DNA of 64,000 nt from Bactericera cockerelli. Lineage: Eukaryota; Arthropoda; Insecta; Hemiptera; Triozidae. Positions 33,851 through 44,369 of this stretch are shown in pieces. The translations under genes were made by a program, and so were the position numbers. The notes below the pieces were generated by a model that worked only from the letters and a program-made list of their open reading frames with translations, was not told where the DNA came from and did not search any database. The stretch covers positions 44,178,303 through 44,242,302 of the forward strand of contig CM044958.1 in assembly GCA_024516035.1 (NCBI GenBank). The letters run 5' to 3'. Within the stretch, counting starts at the first letter, position 1. Each line of letters begins with the position of its first letter.

Positions 33851-36800
33851 AGTTTTTTAAATATTTATTAGCCTAATATGGACTGGATTGTTCATGGCAA
33901 GCAATTCGTCATGCATTTTTGATCCACACCTTGTCCGCCATGTTAGATTCAGTGTGTTCCCGAAGCCGTCACAAGCTCAAACGGAAAGCCACTTATTTCC
34001 TCGCCTCGCCTTCCCTACTTACTGCTTTACCTTCCTCCATGCTCATTTCATTACTCCCTCCCTACAAGTCTTTTGTCTTTCCCTCTCTTCTCCTCCTAGG
34101 TTCTCACGGTCAACATGCCACCAACCTATTAAGCAACATTTAATGAGCCCCGTGTTTCCGTAAACAGCATACAGGATGTTGTCACGTCAGCAAGGAATTA
34201 ATATTCCAAGACTGACCCGATCGTGCTGTATGATTAGCGACTTGGGATACAATGATAGCATTTGGAGCTCCAGGTCATGAGGAAAAGTCGTCCAGAAATA
34301 CTATCCACTTAATTTTGTAAAATACCTTTTATCGATTACAAATTATCTTCTTTACATTGATACTACTGTCGTGTCGCCTTACTAAGCCAGGATCCAACTG
34401 TTTGCACCATAATTTATTGAAACTTTTCGCAGCATTTTTTGTCGAATTTTGAATGTTAACCGTTGCAAAGCGTTGTGAAGCAATGTTTCAGTCAGTGGAA
34501 TGTGATCATATGATTTCAAAGAAAAAGCACAGCATGAAACTTTGCCAATTGCTTCGCAACGTTGTACTCAGTGGATTCTGGCCTTAGAAGAATTAAGCTA
34601 TTCAGATTACGAAGGAAGAAGAATAAATTTTAATATGCAGGGTTTTACCCTGTAATTACAGAGATTTGCATCATCCATACGTACCGACATTATATGTCAA
34701 CCTCACATTTGCATCAGGGTCGGAAATGTCAACCTCGCACTTGAGAGGAAAACTTTGATCTTTTTTGGCTTTCTTTAGTGGTAGTGTTCTTGTGAGCTCT
34801 TTCTCTCAAGTTATGACTTCTGGACCACGAGAATCAGCCATAACAATTATAGATATCATAGAAAAAATGAGGGGCATACTTGCAAAAATGAATTAAAAAA
34901 AAATACAAAAATGGAGTTAAGAATTAATTCTAACAGTTAATACTGAGCGGAATTAAAAATTAAACAATAAATGACCTTACTCGAACACATCCCATAGTAA
35001 TTGCGCTTTAAGAAAGACCGTATCAAACAAATCTGAACAGATCCATACTTGTTTCTATATTGTTTTACTTTTCATAATATCAGTTTTTCCTTCATACTGA
35101 AAATTAATCTTTTCGGAGATGTTCATTTTTGCACGTATGCTCCCGAAATTACAATGATATCACATCTCAACAGTTACATACTTGTTGTTCCATACATTCT
35201 CATTTCTCATCCAGGACTCTGACGTGTAATGTGGGTCACAGCAACTTTCCCTCGCGAAGTGTAAAGTGCTGTTCCGCGCTACAGCTAATGGTGGGTATAA
35301 AGCACGTTTATTAACTATAATTATACAGGGAAGCGTACTTTAGTTTCAGCTGCGGAAATAAATGTACATTATGAAACATTTTGGAGCTGTTCCTCGTAGT
35401 TTTCTAACACTAGAGTGGAAATTATAATAGTAAGATACAAGATTCGGAAGTGCAAACTCTGGAATAATATGAAAGCCGTTTCCGACCCCCGTCCAAATGT
35501 TGGGAGACTTAATAATGTTAATACTTTGAGCAGCTCGAGTGAAAACGAAAAAGTAGAATGTATGCTAACGGCCTAAAGCAACTTTGCGCTACGGTACACT
35601 GATACACACTTCAACGTAATGGTAGGAAGGACCTCTTTAATATCCATCCCCTTGGAAATTTCTTCATACTATTTCAGCTCCAGTGGAACCCATTTAAGAA
35701 AATACATACAGACTAAATAGTCCAAGTAAAACCAAAGTAGTTTGAGTAGTGTTGATACCTTATATGCAGAAAGCTTTGCCAAACAGTATCGGATTTATCA
35801 GTCAGATTTATTTATCCGATTTTAATTCAGTTATCAGCAAAATTAGATGTAAAGTTCTACTGTATAAATTGGACAAGGTTAAGCCGTGGTCTTTCGGGGA
35901 ACAAACTGCCGACCTAGACCGGCTCGTTACTCGTTAGTCTGATTCACTTTCGATGGTTGAGCGTTCCAGCTAGCTCAGTCGAATGTCCTATGGTTTTTCA
36001 TATCATCATACACCGGCAAACCTTTCATCTTATAGAATCCACTGTTCAGTCCAAACAATGCGTCAGATCTGTCAGAGTTCTCCATATACATTCGACATAT
36101 TATTTTTTATTTTCAGGTTCATCTGACGCGACGCAAATTCTCCTGTGTGTCAAGCTTTGTACATTCGCCAACGCTCATTTGTGCATCAAAATGCAGAACA
36201 AGACTCAAAAGTCCTTTCTTTGTCACTTGCAGGCTTTGCATCTAATACCTCGCTAATTTTTAATTTCCCTGACATTACAGGAGCCTATAAAATTAGATTG
36301 GATTAAAAGTTCCATTATTACAATGTTGCAGCGATTCATGTTGTAATGTGCTTAATAGCTTCAATTATGAAAATTAGCCTCTAGGCGAGGCGGTACATTC
36401 TTAACAGCGTAACCAATTAAATTCCAGGTAGCGACATACTTTCACCGTGCAAAAAATCCAGTTGGAGATTTCATTAGTGTTTTTCATGTTTATTGACTAC
36501 TGAAACCCTTGTTCAACAATAATAATTTTCTTTTCATTCTTTTCAAAAATAATGAAAGTTCCTGTAGAAATCTTTGGATTCATTTTACGCTAGACTCTAG
36601 AGCTTAAAATGTTTAATTTCTGCTTTTTAAGCGATGCTTTACTCACATGAATGGTTTTTCTGTCATCCTGATCGAAATGAACTCCCTGTGAAACTTGTTG
36701 AAAATTCCCACAGCTTCTAGTAATCCGAGAAGTGCGTGCTGGGATATAGAAATATTTTCTTTGCTCTTGAATTCTACATGAAAAGGTATCTGATATACTC

Positions 36801-37045
36801 GGCGACGAAAAATTTAATAAGATTGTGCTTTTATCGACACTCTGGATTTCACTTGTTTGTATATTCCCGGGGATATGAGCTTAACATTCGTGACTCTATC
36901 GACGAGGAACTCTCTCTCTCCCTGAGGGGCAACTTGAAGCTTCCTCTGAAACTGTGATGTCGGTGATGATCGAGTAACTGTCGACACATTTCTAATTACA
37001 GACCAACCTGAAGAGGAGAGAATTCAACGTAGGAACTTGTATATA
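33851..37045. other. Non-coding stretch without supported genes
   Basis: Largest frames are 91-99 codons with no domain or codon signature. 35950-36420 has mixed composition with ATTA-type cores and might hold regulatory DNA, but nothing specific can be claimed. Confidence 0.45.
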
Positions 37046-37240
37046 AGAGAACGTTAACCACCAGGCGAGGTTAATGCTCAAAGCATTTTCTACCACCTAA
37101 CCCTCAGAGTCTTATTACTATGAGGTCACAAACTCGAAGTAATTCATGCTCTGGGTGTGATTCGAACCAACGGATCCCACCTGGTTCTTGGTTCGCTACC
37201 TGGATTACCAAACTAGACTTACCACTTGACTACCAGTGCA
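37046..37240 (-). mobile_element. tRNA-derived SINE (family I), minus strand
   Basis: Shares the plus-strand blocks CTCAAAGCATTTTCTACCAC, CTAACCCTCAGAGTCTTATT and GGTCACAAACTCG with 22993-23195. Near the head, TGATTCGAACCAACGGATCC is a good B box complement and ACCACTTGACTACCAGTGCA the A box side. Confidence 0.75.
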
Positions 37241-38112
37241 CTACAATGCTCTGAAAGCAGTACACCCGCGATGCTACCTGGAGTTGACGAAACCATGTGG
37301 GAAGCACAAGAGAGAAAATTGAAAAGAGAAGATTCCAGCAAAGTCGCTTCCCCACCCACAACTCAGCGCATCTTGTTATTACAACTTTGTTGAGGAAATA
37401 CTGGAAACTGTCAAATCACAAAACGAACAAACGCGTAAAAGTTTTTATGTCATAAATACTTGCCTCCAGTTTAATGAGTCCTGAAGTTTGGGTGGGAGGA
37501 ACGTTTGTTTCACTCCGGTGAGAGTGATAAAATGCCGTGCAAGCTTTATTATCTTCCAATGGGAGTTTATTTCCTCTTCAAATCCTGCACCAAATCGGGC
37601 TGTAAAGTTACGTGACCTAGTTGTACCAATTCAGAAAGTGCTTGTCAATCAGTTGAATTAAAATAAGGAGAGAAAGACCCCAATGTTTGGTTAAACAAGT
37701 TCCGTTTTAACTTTAGAACAACTTTATGAAAGTCAGATGGTTGAGAATGCCTAAGGTATTCTCTTTATTTGCTAAATACATGGTTTTTCTTTGTACCTAC
37801 TAATACTTTTGTTTGTGAAGAAAAAAAGGTTTTTTTTTTTTTTTTGTTAAATTTGTTTCAACAGGTAACTTCATACTCTTCAAAATGGTTTGACTGCAAC
37901 TAACAAATAGAAGAACTTCATACATTCAGATCTATGAAGATTATGTAGAAAATGTGGCAGAAAGAACAAAAAACGACCAGTGCCTGAAAATGCAGCTTCC
38001 AAAATTAATCTTACATCAAGAATTACGTACCTACATAATGAAAGATGTGTTTAAGACCTATAAGTAATTTCAAAATTTCTGTATCTAGTTATATGATACA
38101 AAGACTATAAGA
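37241..38112. other. Non-coding stretch, nothing recognised
   Basis: No frame with a recognisable product; a T14 homopolymer lies near 37832. Confidence 0.45.
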
Positions 38113-38185
38113 CGCTAGGTATTACGGTTTGGGCTGTAGAGCGATGATCAGTCAGTCAGTGACTTTGACATTTATATATTAAGAT
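38113..38185 (+). repeat. 3' end fragment of the (GTCAGTG)n repeat family
   Basis: TACGGTTTGGGCTGTAGAGC, GATGATCAGTCAGTCAGTGA and CTTTGACATTTATATATTAA match the end of the copy at 22477-22740, with fewer heptamer units. Confidence 0.75.
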
Positions 38186-38587
38186 AATTTATTATAGTTT
38201 AGTCTTGATGATTGAAATGAATATTAGTCAAAGTTTAATATCATAAATAATAAAATGATAATGCGTTATGGAGATATAACACTCATTGATCATCTTCCCT
38301 GAAGCTTCATCCGTAATATAATTAACTTTGCTTTCATATAGTAGTGAACATAAATGTGCTCAATAATGATAACTAATATGGGGATGCCTTTAGCAATGGA
38401 TTTTCTGCAGTTTTATGAAAATTAGCACTCAGAAGTGTGTAATATTGGAGTTGTGCAGATTGTACTCGTATGTATGAGAGAGAAAAAGAAAGGGAGATTA
38501 GTCAATAATTGTTATAGTTGAGTCTTGAGAGATTATGTGTGAGTATTTTGACTGTTTCGACTTACAAATACCTTCTTGAGTAAGTAA

Positions 38588-38705
38588 AAAAAAAATTTTT
38601 TATCATATTTGTGTTAAATGTCATAATTACTAAATCTTTGCTGAACATGGGAACCTCAAACTTCTGTTCCGGCACCCTATCGATCGTGGTACTGAGGTCG
38701 GTGGA
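38588..38705 (-). mobile_element. tRNA-derived SINE (family G), decayed minus-strand copy
   Basis: The complement has CGATCGATAGGGTGCCGG (A-box side), GAGGTTCCCATGTTCAGC (weak B box) and AGATTTAGTAATTATGACAT, ending in an A run (plus-strand T run near 38598). More diverged than the other G copies. Confidence 0.5.
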
Positions 38706-39160
38706 TAAGTAAAATATTTACTGTCGTATCAACATAATATGTCGAATAAGTTATAGTTTTCAAGAAGGGCTGCTAGTCTCATCAAACACCTCGGTTGAGG
38801 TGTGAAGAACGCCTTATACAAAAAAAGAACAGAATATTAACACTGGAGTATCTTTGTCGATATTCTCACCAGCTAGAGCAAGAACATCTCATGTATTCCT
38901 TGTGTCCAGTCGTAAGCGCTTGAGTGATTTGATTGATAAATTCTTTAGCCCTTTTGGTATATCGAGTTCTTTAATATGAACAGTCAATTTAAAGGTGATT
39001 TATGGACTTCAGATCCATGTAGCTGCTCAGGTTATCAATGTTTGGGTCGGAAATTCTTTCAAAATAAATGATTTCAAATATTGTTAAATGATTTGTTGTC
39101 TGAAAACCAATTTTTTTCCGTCAGGGAGTATATAAGAATATCCTTTGTTACAATCAGCGA

Positions 39161-39475
39161 GTTTGTAAGCGCGTGATCAACTCAGTGGTTAAGCACTACC
39201 TTGCAATGCGGAAGGTAGTAGTTTTGATCCCCCAAACCATCAAAAATTGTATTTTAAATTTAGTTACAGTTGTTTGTAGGGGATACCTTCAGTTGCGCTC
39301 GTGTTAACCCAGCACTTAATTGGGAAGTATTGTGTCACTTCTCGCCCATCAGAGCAGAGGCATACTATGGGATGGGCTAGCTACAACACAGACCACAAGG
39401 GTCTACAGTAGCTCCTGTTTTACGTCTACGAAAATAAGAAGGCTGTGAAACACTCATGTTTAATAATAATAAAAA
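39161..39475 (+). mobile_element. tRNA-derived SINE (family B), plus strand
   Basis: The head GCGTGATCAACTCAGTGGTT (A box) and TAGTTTTGATCCCCC (weak B box) lead to a body with TGTGTCACTTCTCGCC, GAGGCATACTATGGGAT and CCACAAGGGTCTACAGTAGC. This is the counterpart of the minus-strand copy at 1222-1518. The end is AT-rich (AATAATAATAAAAAA). Confidence 0.8.
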
Positions 39476-40063
39476 ATCCTCCTAATGATACCAAAGATGG
39501 GTACTAAAATTTCCTGGACTACAATGAGAAGTCTCTTTTGTAGGAAGGTCATTGTCTTATCAGTTCCAGGCTATTCAAGTGAGTATCATGAGATGCACAT
39601 GCTTACAGGAGACGACAAAGCTACAAAAGACTATAAGGAGAAACAGAAAAAGCTCTTCTTAGGAATTTACTGAGGTGGTGGGGGGGCTAAATGAGATTCT
39701 CCAGAGCTCTTACCAGTCTCTTTGTTGTTTGAATAATTGAATAGAAGATCTGCAGTACAGTGCACTTCTTGAAATTGATTCTCCCGAAATTGGATAAGTT
39801 TCGTCAAGTGTTTGATAAATTAAATATTGAGACTGCCAGGTCGCTGTGTTCCTTTGACAAAGCTGGGGAAAGAGAGGGGGTGGGAGTGTAAATAGAAGAT
39901 GGAATTGTTGTGAGGGATGAGATTGGAAGAGAAGACTGATTAGAGAGTGTCACGGAGACAAAAGGCTTTTCTGAAATAACGTAAATACATTGAATTCAAG
40001 TGCATCACTTTGGGGAACTTAACGATTTTGAGGCTGTAAATTTCTGCAAATAAAGTTAAATAG
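39476..40063. other. Non-coding stretch, nothing recognised
   Basis: One 62-codon frame at 39485 without a recognisable domain. Confidence 0.45.
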
Positions 40064-40465
40064 TTTACTCCTTAGATGAGAATAGGAAATAGTGTGGCAT
40101 TCTACAAACTCTATTAAAAGAACTATTACATGAATATTTAATGGTTCACTTTTTAGATAAGAATACACTTTTTAGAATGCCATTGTTTGGCATTCTATAA
40201 ATAATTCCATTAGAAAAACTAGTAAAGGAAATTCTAATAGTTGTTCAGTCCCAAGATAAGAATGGCAAATAGTTTGGCATTCTACAAAGTCTATTAAAAT
40301 AAGTATTATAATTTTTTTTAATGGTCCACTCCTTAAACGAGAATAGGAAATAGTTTGGCATTCTATAAATAAGTTCATTATAAAAAAAACTATTAACATG
40401 AATTATAATAGTTCTTCAGTCCTAAGATAAGAATGGGAAATAGTTCTGCATTCCATAAATTGATT
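40064..40465 (+). repeat. Degenerate satellite-like array, ~90-bp unit
   Basis: GATGAGAATAGG/GATAAGAATGGC-type strings followed by AAATAGT.TGGCATTCTA recur with spacing of 80-100 bp, at about 40076, 40155, 40255, 40337 and 40427. Alternate units are more alike (about 180-bp dimer). At least four units are clear. Confidence 0.7.
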
Positions 40466-40594
40466 GAATACTTATTGAATGGAACTTTAAATCATTCAAT
40501 GTCCCAATTTTCACTTCTCTGATCTTATATAAATGATGATATCACTCAAAGATTTTTTCAACACTTTTTGTATCAAATACGTCAAAGTATAAAG

Positions 40595-40602
40595 GTCGAA
40601 GC
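40595..40602. repeat. Left 8-bp target-site duplication (GTCGAAGC)
   Basis: Identical to 42241-42248, directly abutting the element ends. Confidence 0.85.
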
Positions 40603-40684
40603 CAGGCGCGGCCGGTGGGAATTTGATTTGGGGGTGCTGTCAAAATTTTACGAAAAGAAAAACTATGCAACATTTAATACATGT

Positions 40685-40835
40685 CTGCAAGGCCTAGTGG
40701 TGAAGTGGTTATGTCAGGGAGAGGGAATTCTAACTAGGGGTCAATAGTTCAAGTCTCACGTATGATGATTTTCGAGAATTCAGTTAGAGTGGTTAAGTAT
40801 CATAATAAATTAATTTGTTTTAATTTATAAAAATG
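40685..40835 (+). mobile_element. tRNA-derived SINE (family H), nested in the hAT element
   Basis: AAGGCCTAGTGGTGAAGTGG (A box) and GTCAATAGTTCAAGTCTCAC (B box) form the head. The body GAATTCAGTTAGAGTGGTTA with AGTATCATAAT matches 61021-61170. Confidence 0.7.
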
Positions 40836-41902
40836 ATTAGCTGACGCAAATATATTATGATGATAATTTTGGAATAACGTTTATTTTTCACGACCATTGT
40901 AGATTTTTTTTCAACATACATAAGAATAAAAAATGTTCAAAAGAAAGAAAATAAGAATTTATAAAGGACTTACTCTTTACTGATTATTTGGAGTAGAATC
41001 CATTCGCTGGATTTCGAACAAAACTTGTGAATGGCTTTTTCATTAAAGTCAGAATCAAATATGTACCTATGTTTGAAATCATTTTTTTGTCAAGTAAAAA
41101 CAAAGAAAACTTATTCTTAATAAGATGTCAACTGAATTAATTTTGTTTTTCCATACCTGCTTTGAAATGTAATTACCTAATTCCTCTGTGATAAAAAAAA
41201 ACAATACTAAAAGTAAAAATATACATTTTTAACTTTAAAGAGAATGAATCGACAATGCTAATTTAATTTTAATATCCTTTATAAGAAGTTTCAAACCCAA
41301 CTTAAATTGATTGCACAAATTTAATCTTAAAATGAATTCAAAATTAAGGATAAAATAAATGTTATAATCTTATAGACCGATATTATGTTTACAAAACTTT
41401 GGGTAAAATAAACTGTTAGGTAAATTCAATGATTAATAAAATTGTTATTTGTTACACTGTACTTTAAATCATTAAATAAATTGTTATCGATTATTAATTA
41501 ATTTTCAAAACAAAAACACGTGAAATTATTAACATAAATTTCGCGGAACGAAAGGGCACGGACCGAGTCAGGCGCAAAGGAGACCTTGAACTAATTGTTA
41601 GTTCCGGAAGGAACCAGTAAATTAGTTCAGTGGATGAAGGGGAAGCCGGAGGGCTTCCCCTCTTCCTCCTCTGAACGGAAATCTAAAAATAATTCGAATT
41701 TTTACCACATCACTCTATTAGCTCTGCAGTCAGTTAGAAATTTTTCAGCGTACCCTATTTGCTTCCTTCTCGTCTCCCCCGAGACCAACCCGCTGTGCGG
41801 GTAGGTTTGGCTGCTCCATGCCTTCTCTTTCAATAAGGCATGAGCAGAGAAAAGAGAAATGCTCTACGGAGCGCGCCAGCGTACCGCACGGAGAAGCCAA
41901 AA

Positions 41903-41998
41903 AGTAAGAAGCGCGTTAGATATAGCTCCGTGAAGTTGGCTCGCCCCTAAAGTAAGAAGCGCGTTAGATATAGCTCCGTGAAGTTGGCTCGCCCCTAA
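41903..41998 (+). repeat. 48-bp tandem duplication, two near-identical units
   Basis: Units at 41903-41950 and 41951-41998 both read AGTAAGAAGCGCGTTAGATA, TAGCTCCGTGAAGTTGGCTC and end CGCCCCTAA. They appear identical, so the duplication is recent. Confidence 0.9.
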
Positions 41999-42240
41999 AA
42001 CCACCAATATGAAAGCTTTATTGGTCAAAAGTTTATATTTATGTTCTCTACAATCTCTACAATTAAGCTTGGCTAAGGTTTATCTAATTATAATTAGATA
42101 ATTTTTATGAATTTTTGATCGAAATATGCGTAATGATTTTCATTCACTACAAGCTAGAGAGACATGAAAATTTTTTTTTTTTTTTCTTTTTCGTCTGGGG
42201 GTGCTGGAGTTCCGCAGCTCCTTAGCACCGGCCGTCCCTG

Positions 42241-42248
42241 GTCGAAGC
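42241..42248. repeat. Right 8-bp target-site duplication (GTCGAAGC)
   Basis: Matches 40595-40602. Confidence 0.85.
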
Positions 42249-42913
42249 AGAGAACAATGTACCTATAACTACACCAAATTATATAATAATATGGTTTTAT
42301 TTGCAGGCTCAATAATTAGGTTATTGTTATTCATCTAAGGATATTTCTTTTCCAATAAATTTAATTCACCTATATTTTTTTCGATGGGGCTCATTTCATC
42401 AATAAAATGGGGCGTGTCCTCTGGACTGACCCAATTCATTTCTCTCTCTTTCAAATATCGTCGGCAAGAAGGTAAAACTGACCAAGTGACAGTTGGTCAT
42501 TTTCCTGATTTTTCGTTACTCTGGTCAGAAATTAACCTAACTATTGGCTAAAAATCAAAAGTTCGGTAGTATTCAAACATATGCGCGAGAAAAAACGAAA
42601 AACAGTTTTTACCTGAAAGACTGGTGGAGATTTTTATTTCGATGAAGAAATCAACATTTAAAGATATATTGGTGAAATCAAGGTTTTATCGATGCAATAA
42701 AGTAGAAAAATTCAATTGTGAAAAATTCAAAACAGTTCACCGGGAAGGTTTCTTCAGGAAGGCCCGCCACGCCAAAACTTTCGCGCGGCTCTCCTGAAAA
42801 ATTGTCCAAATGCAGATTGTCAGTTTTAACTTCCAGCCGACGATATATACAATTCGCCTTTATTTTATCTTTCAATGGGACTTTCATGCATAAAATGGGG
42901 GCGTGTCCCCTAG
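42249..42913. other. Non-coding spacer with two related ~45-bp motifs
   Basis: AATGGGGCTCATTTC..AAAATGGGGCGTGTCCTCTGGAC near 42383-42424 resembles AATGGGACTTTCATGC..AAAATGGGGGCGTGTCCCCTAGAC at 42873-42915. The second copy ends at the left breakpoint of the large duplication. No coding frame is supported. Confidence 0.5.
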
Positions 42914-43125
42914 ACACAATCAAATAATGCACCTCTGACCACATGTATTCCGTTGAACCGCTTCACTGCAGTGAATAATTACCTTGTTAATTACATCTCT
43001 ATCCTTTAATTTGGAAAACTAATCATTTATTGAGCCATGAAAAACGAACCATTTAACATGCCTAATTTACTAGGTACCCATCAGATGTAATATTCATTCT
43101 CATTACAATAATAATAATAATAATA

Positions 43126-43322
43126 CTCTTTAGTGGAAGGTAACCACCACCAGGAAGGTAAATGCTCAAAGCATTTTCTACCACCTAACTCTCAGAGTCT
43201 TATTATTATGTGGTCACAAACTCAAATAAATTAGGAATAATCATGCATTGGCTTGGTTTCGAAACAAACTACCATTCATTCATGTTAGCTTAGCATCCTA
43301 TTGTTAACACACTGGTGTATTA
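43126..43322 (-). mobile_element. tRNA-derived SINE (family I), minus strand, in unit 1
   Basis: Carries the plus-strand signature CTCAAAGCATTTTCTACCAC and CTCTCAGAGTCTTATTATTA. Its head is degenerate (GGTTTCGAAACAAAC as B-box complement). Confidence 0.7.
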
Positions 43323-43496
43323 GCCAGCGTCGATGGCACGTTGAATACACCAGTTCTCGTTCTGTCACTGACTTTAATCAAGGTCCAGCGAGGTTAGAAC
43401 ATGTATGGGTGATGCTGGCTACTCCTGGACCCTTTTAGGCTGGGGAGGTTGATTTGTGAGTTTAAAGCGTTTGGGTAATGTTAAACGTGTAGGTAG

Positions 43497-43500
<4 letters not shown>
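43323..43500 (+). mobile_element. 5S rRNA-derived SINE copy in unit 1
   Basis: Begins GCCAGCGTCGATGGCACG, then GTTGAATACACCAGTTCTCG, and a decayed box region (GTCCAGCGAGGTTAGAAC; ATGTATGGGTGATGCTGGCT). A shortened body (TTTAGGCTGGGGAGG; GTAATGTTAAACGTG) follows. Box A and helix I are damaged, so it is less intact than the 19774 copy. Confidence 0.75.

Positions 43501-43505
<5 letters not shown>

Positions 43506-43578
<73 letters not shown>
43506..43578. repeat. (GT)n microsatellite in unit 1
   Basis: About 70 bp of nearly pure GT. The unit 2 counterpart (49788-49852) is shorter and interrupted by irregular GG and TT steps. Confidence 0.9.
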
Positions 43579-43579
<1 letters not shown>

Positions 43580-44287
43580 TGTCTGTGTGAACATGCACTT
43601 TTTAGGTAGGTCGGTAAGTGTGTAGGTCTGTAGGTAGCTCACTAGATATCTGCACTATTTTTCTACCCTAATGAAGTTGACCTAAAAATGGTGCGGATTT
43701 CTGATGATCAATTTTTTTTTTTTTTTTAATTTATAAGGAACTTGAAAAATGGTTAAAAATACACAATTTTATCTTGCCACAAGTAACTTATTTTCGAGAA
43801 TAAATAATGCCCTCCAGGAACGATTTACCTAGAATATGGTTTCATGAAAATTAATAACATCTAGGTACACGAAAGCAGATTATTAATTCAACGAATTGAC
43901 TTTCATGCTTTGAATTTATATTCTAGGTAATATTTTTCTTTCCAAGAATATTTATTATTATAACCTTAACATTTGCAAAAAAATTAACATAAAACAAACA
44001 AATATGTAAAACAGGTAGGTATTATTATTGATAAAGAGGTATCATATAATATTTCCAATAAATAAAATTATTAATTATTAAAAAGTATCATATACAAAGT
44101 CTGCCTTTTATAGGTATAATAAACAAAGCAAAATGGTCAATCAAGTTTTTTTTTTTTTAAGTCTGTACACACGAAGTAGTTAGTTTACTGCCTTTACGTG
44201 TACAGTTTGTTTCATTACATACAAACCTATATGTAACAAAACAAATTTATGCATATATTACTAGGTGCAATTTTCTAATAGAAGAGT

Positions 44288-44299
44288 GCATTGTTCTTT
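44288..44299. repeat. Target-site duplication at LINE 3' end (unit 1)
   Basis: GCATTGTTCTTT directly before the T run that marks the LINE poly(A). It matches 50557-50568 and 56796-56807. The last three T are ambiguous with the tail. Confidence 0.75.
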
Positions 44300-44369
44300 T
44301 TTTTTTTTTTTTTTTTTTAATTTAGGTGCTTTAACTACAGCTGGTCTTTCGCACCGTTTCCGTTTCAAA

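Larger units (their letters stand above)
40603..42240. mobile_element. 1.64-kb non-autonomous hAT-type element
   Basis: Left tip CAGGCGCGGCCGGTG and the complement of the right tip CAGGGACGGCCGGTG form 15-bp imperfect inverted repeats. The perfect 8-bp duplication GTCGAAGC lies on both sides. Eight-bp duplications and CAGGG-type tips define hAT elements (established). A GGGGGTGCT string occurs inside both ends in inverted relation to the TIRs. No frame above about 70 codons exists, so the transposase must come from elsewhere. It carries a nested SINE (40685) and a 48-bp tandem duplication (41903). Confidence 0.85.
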
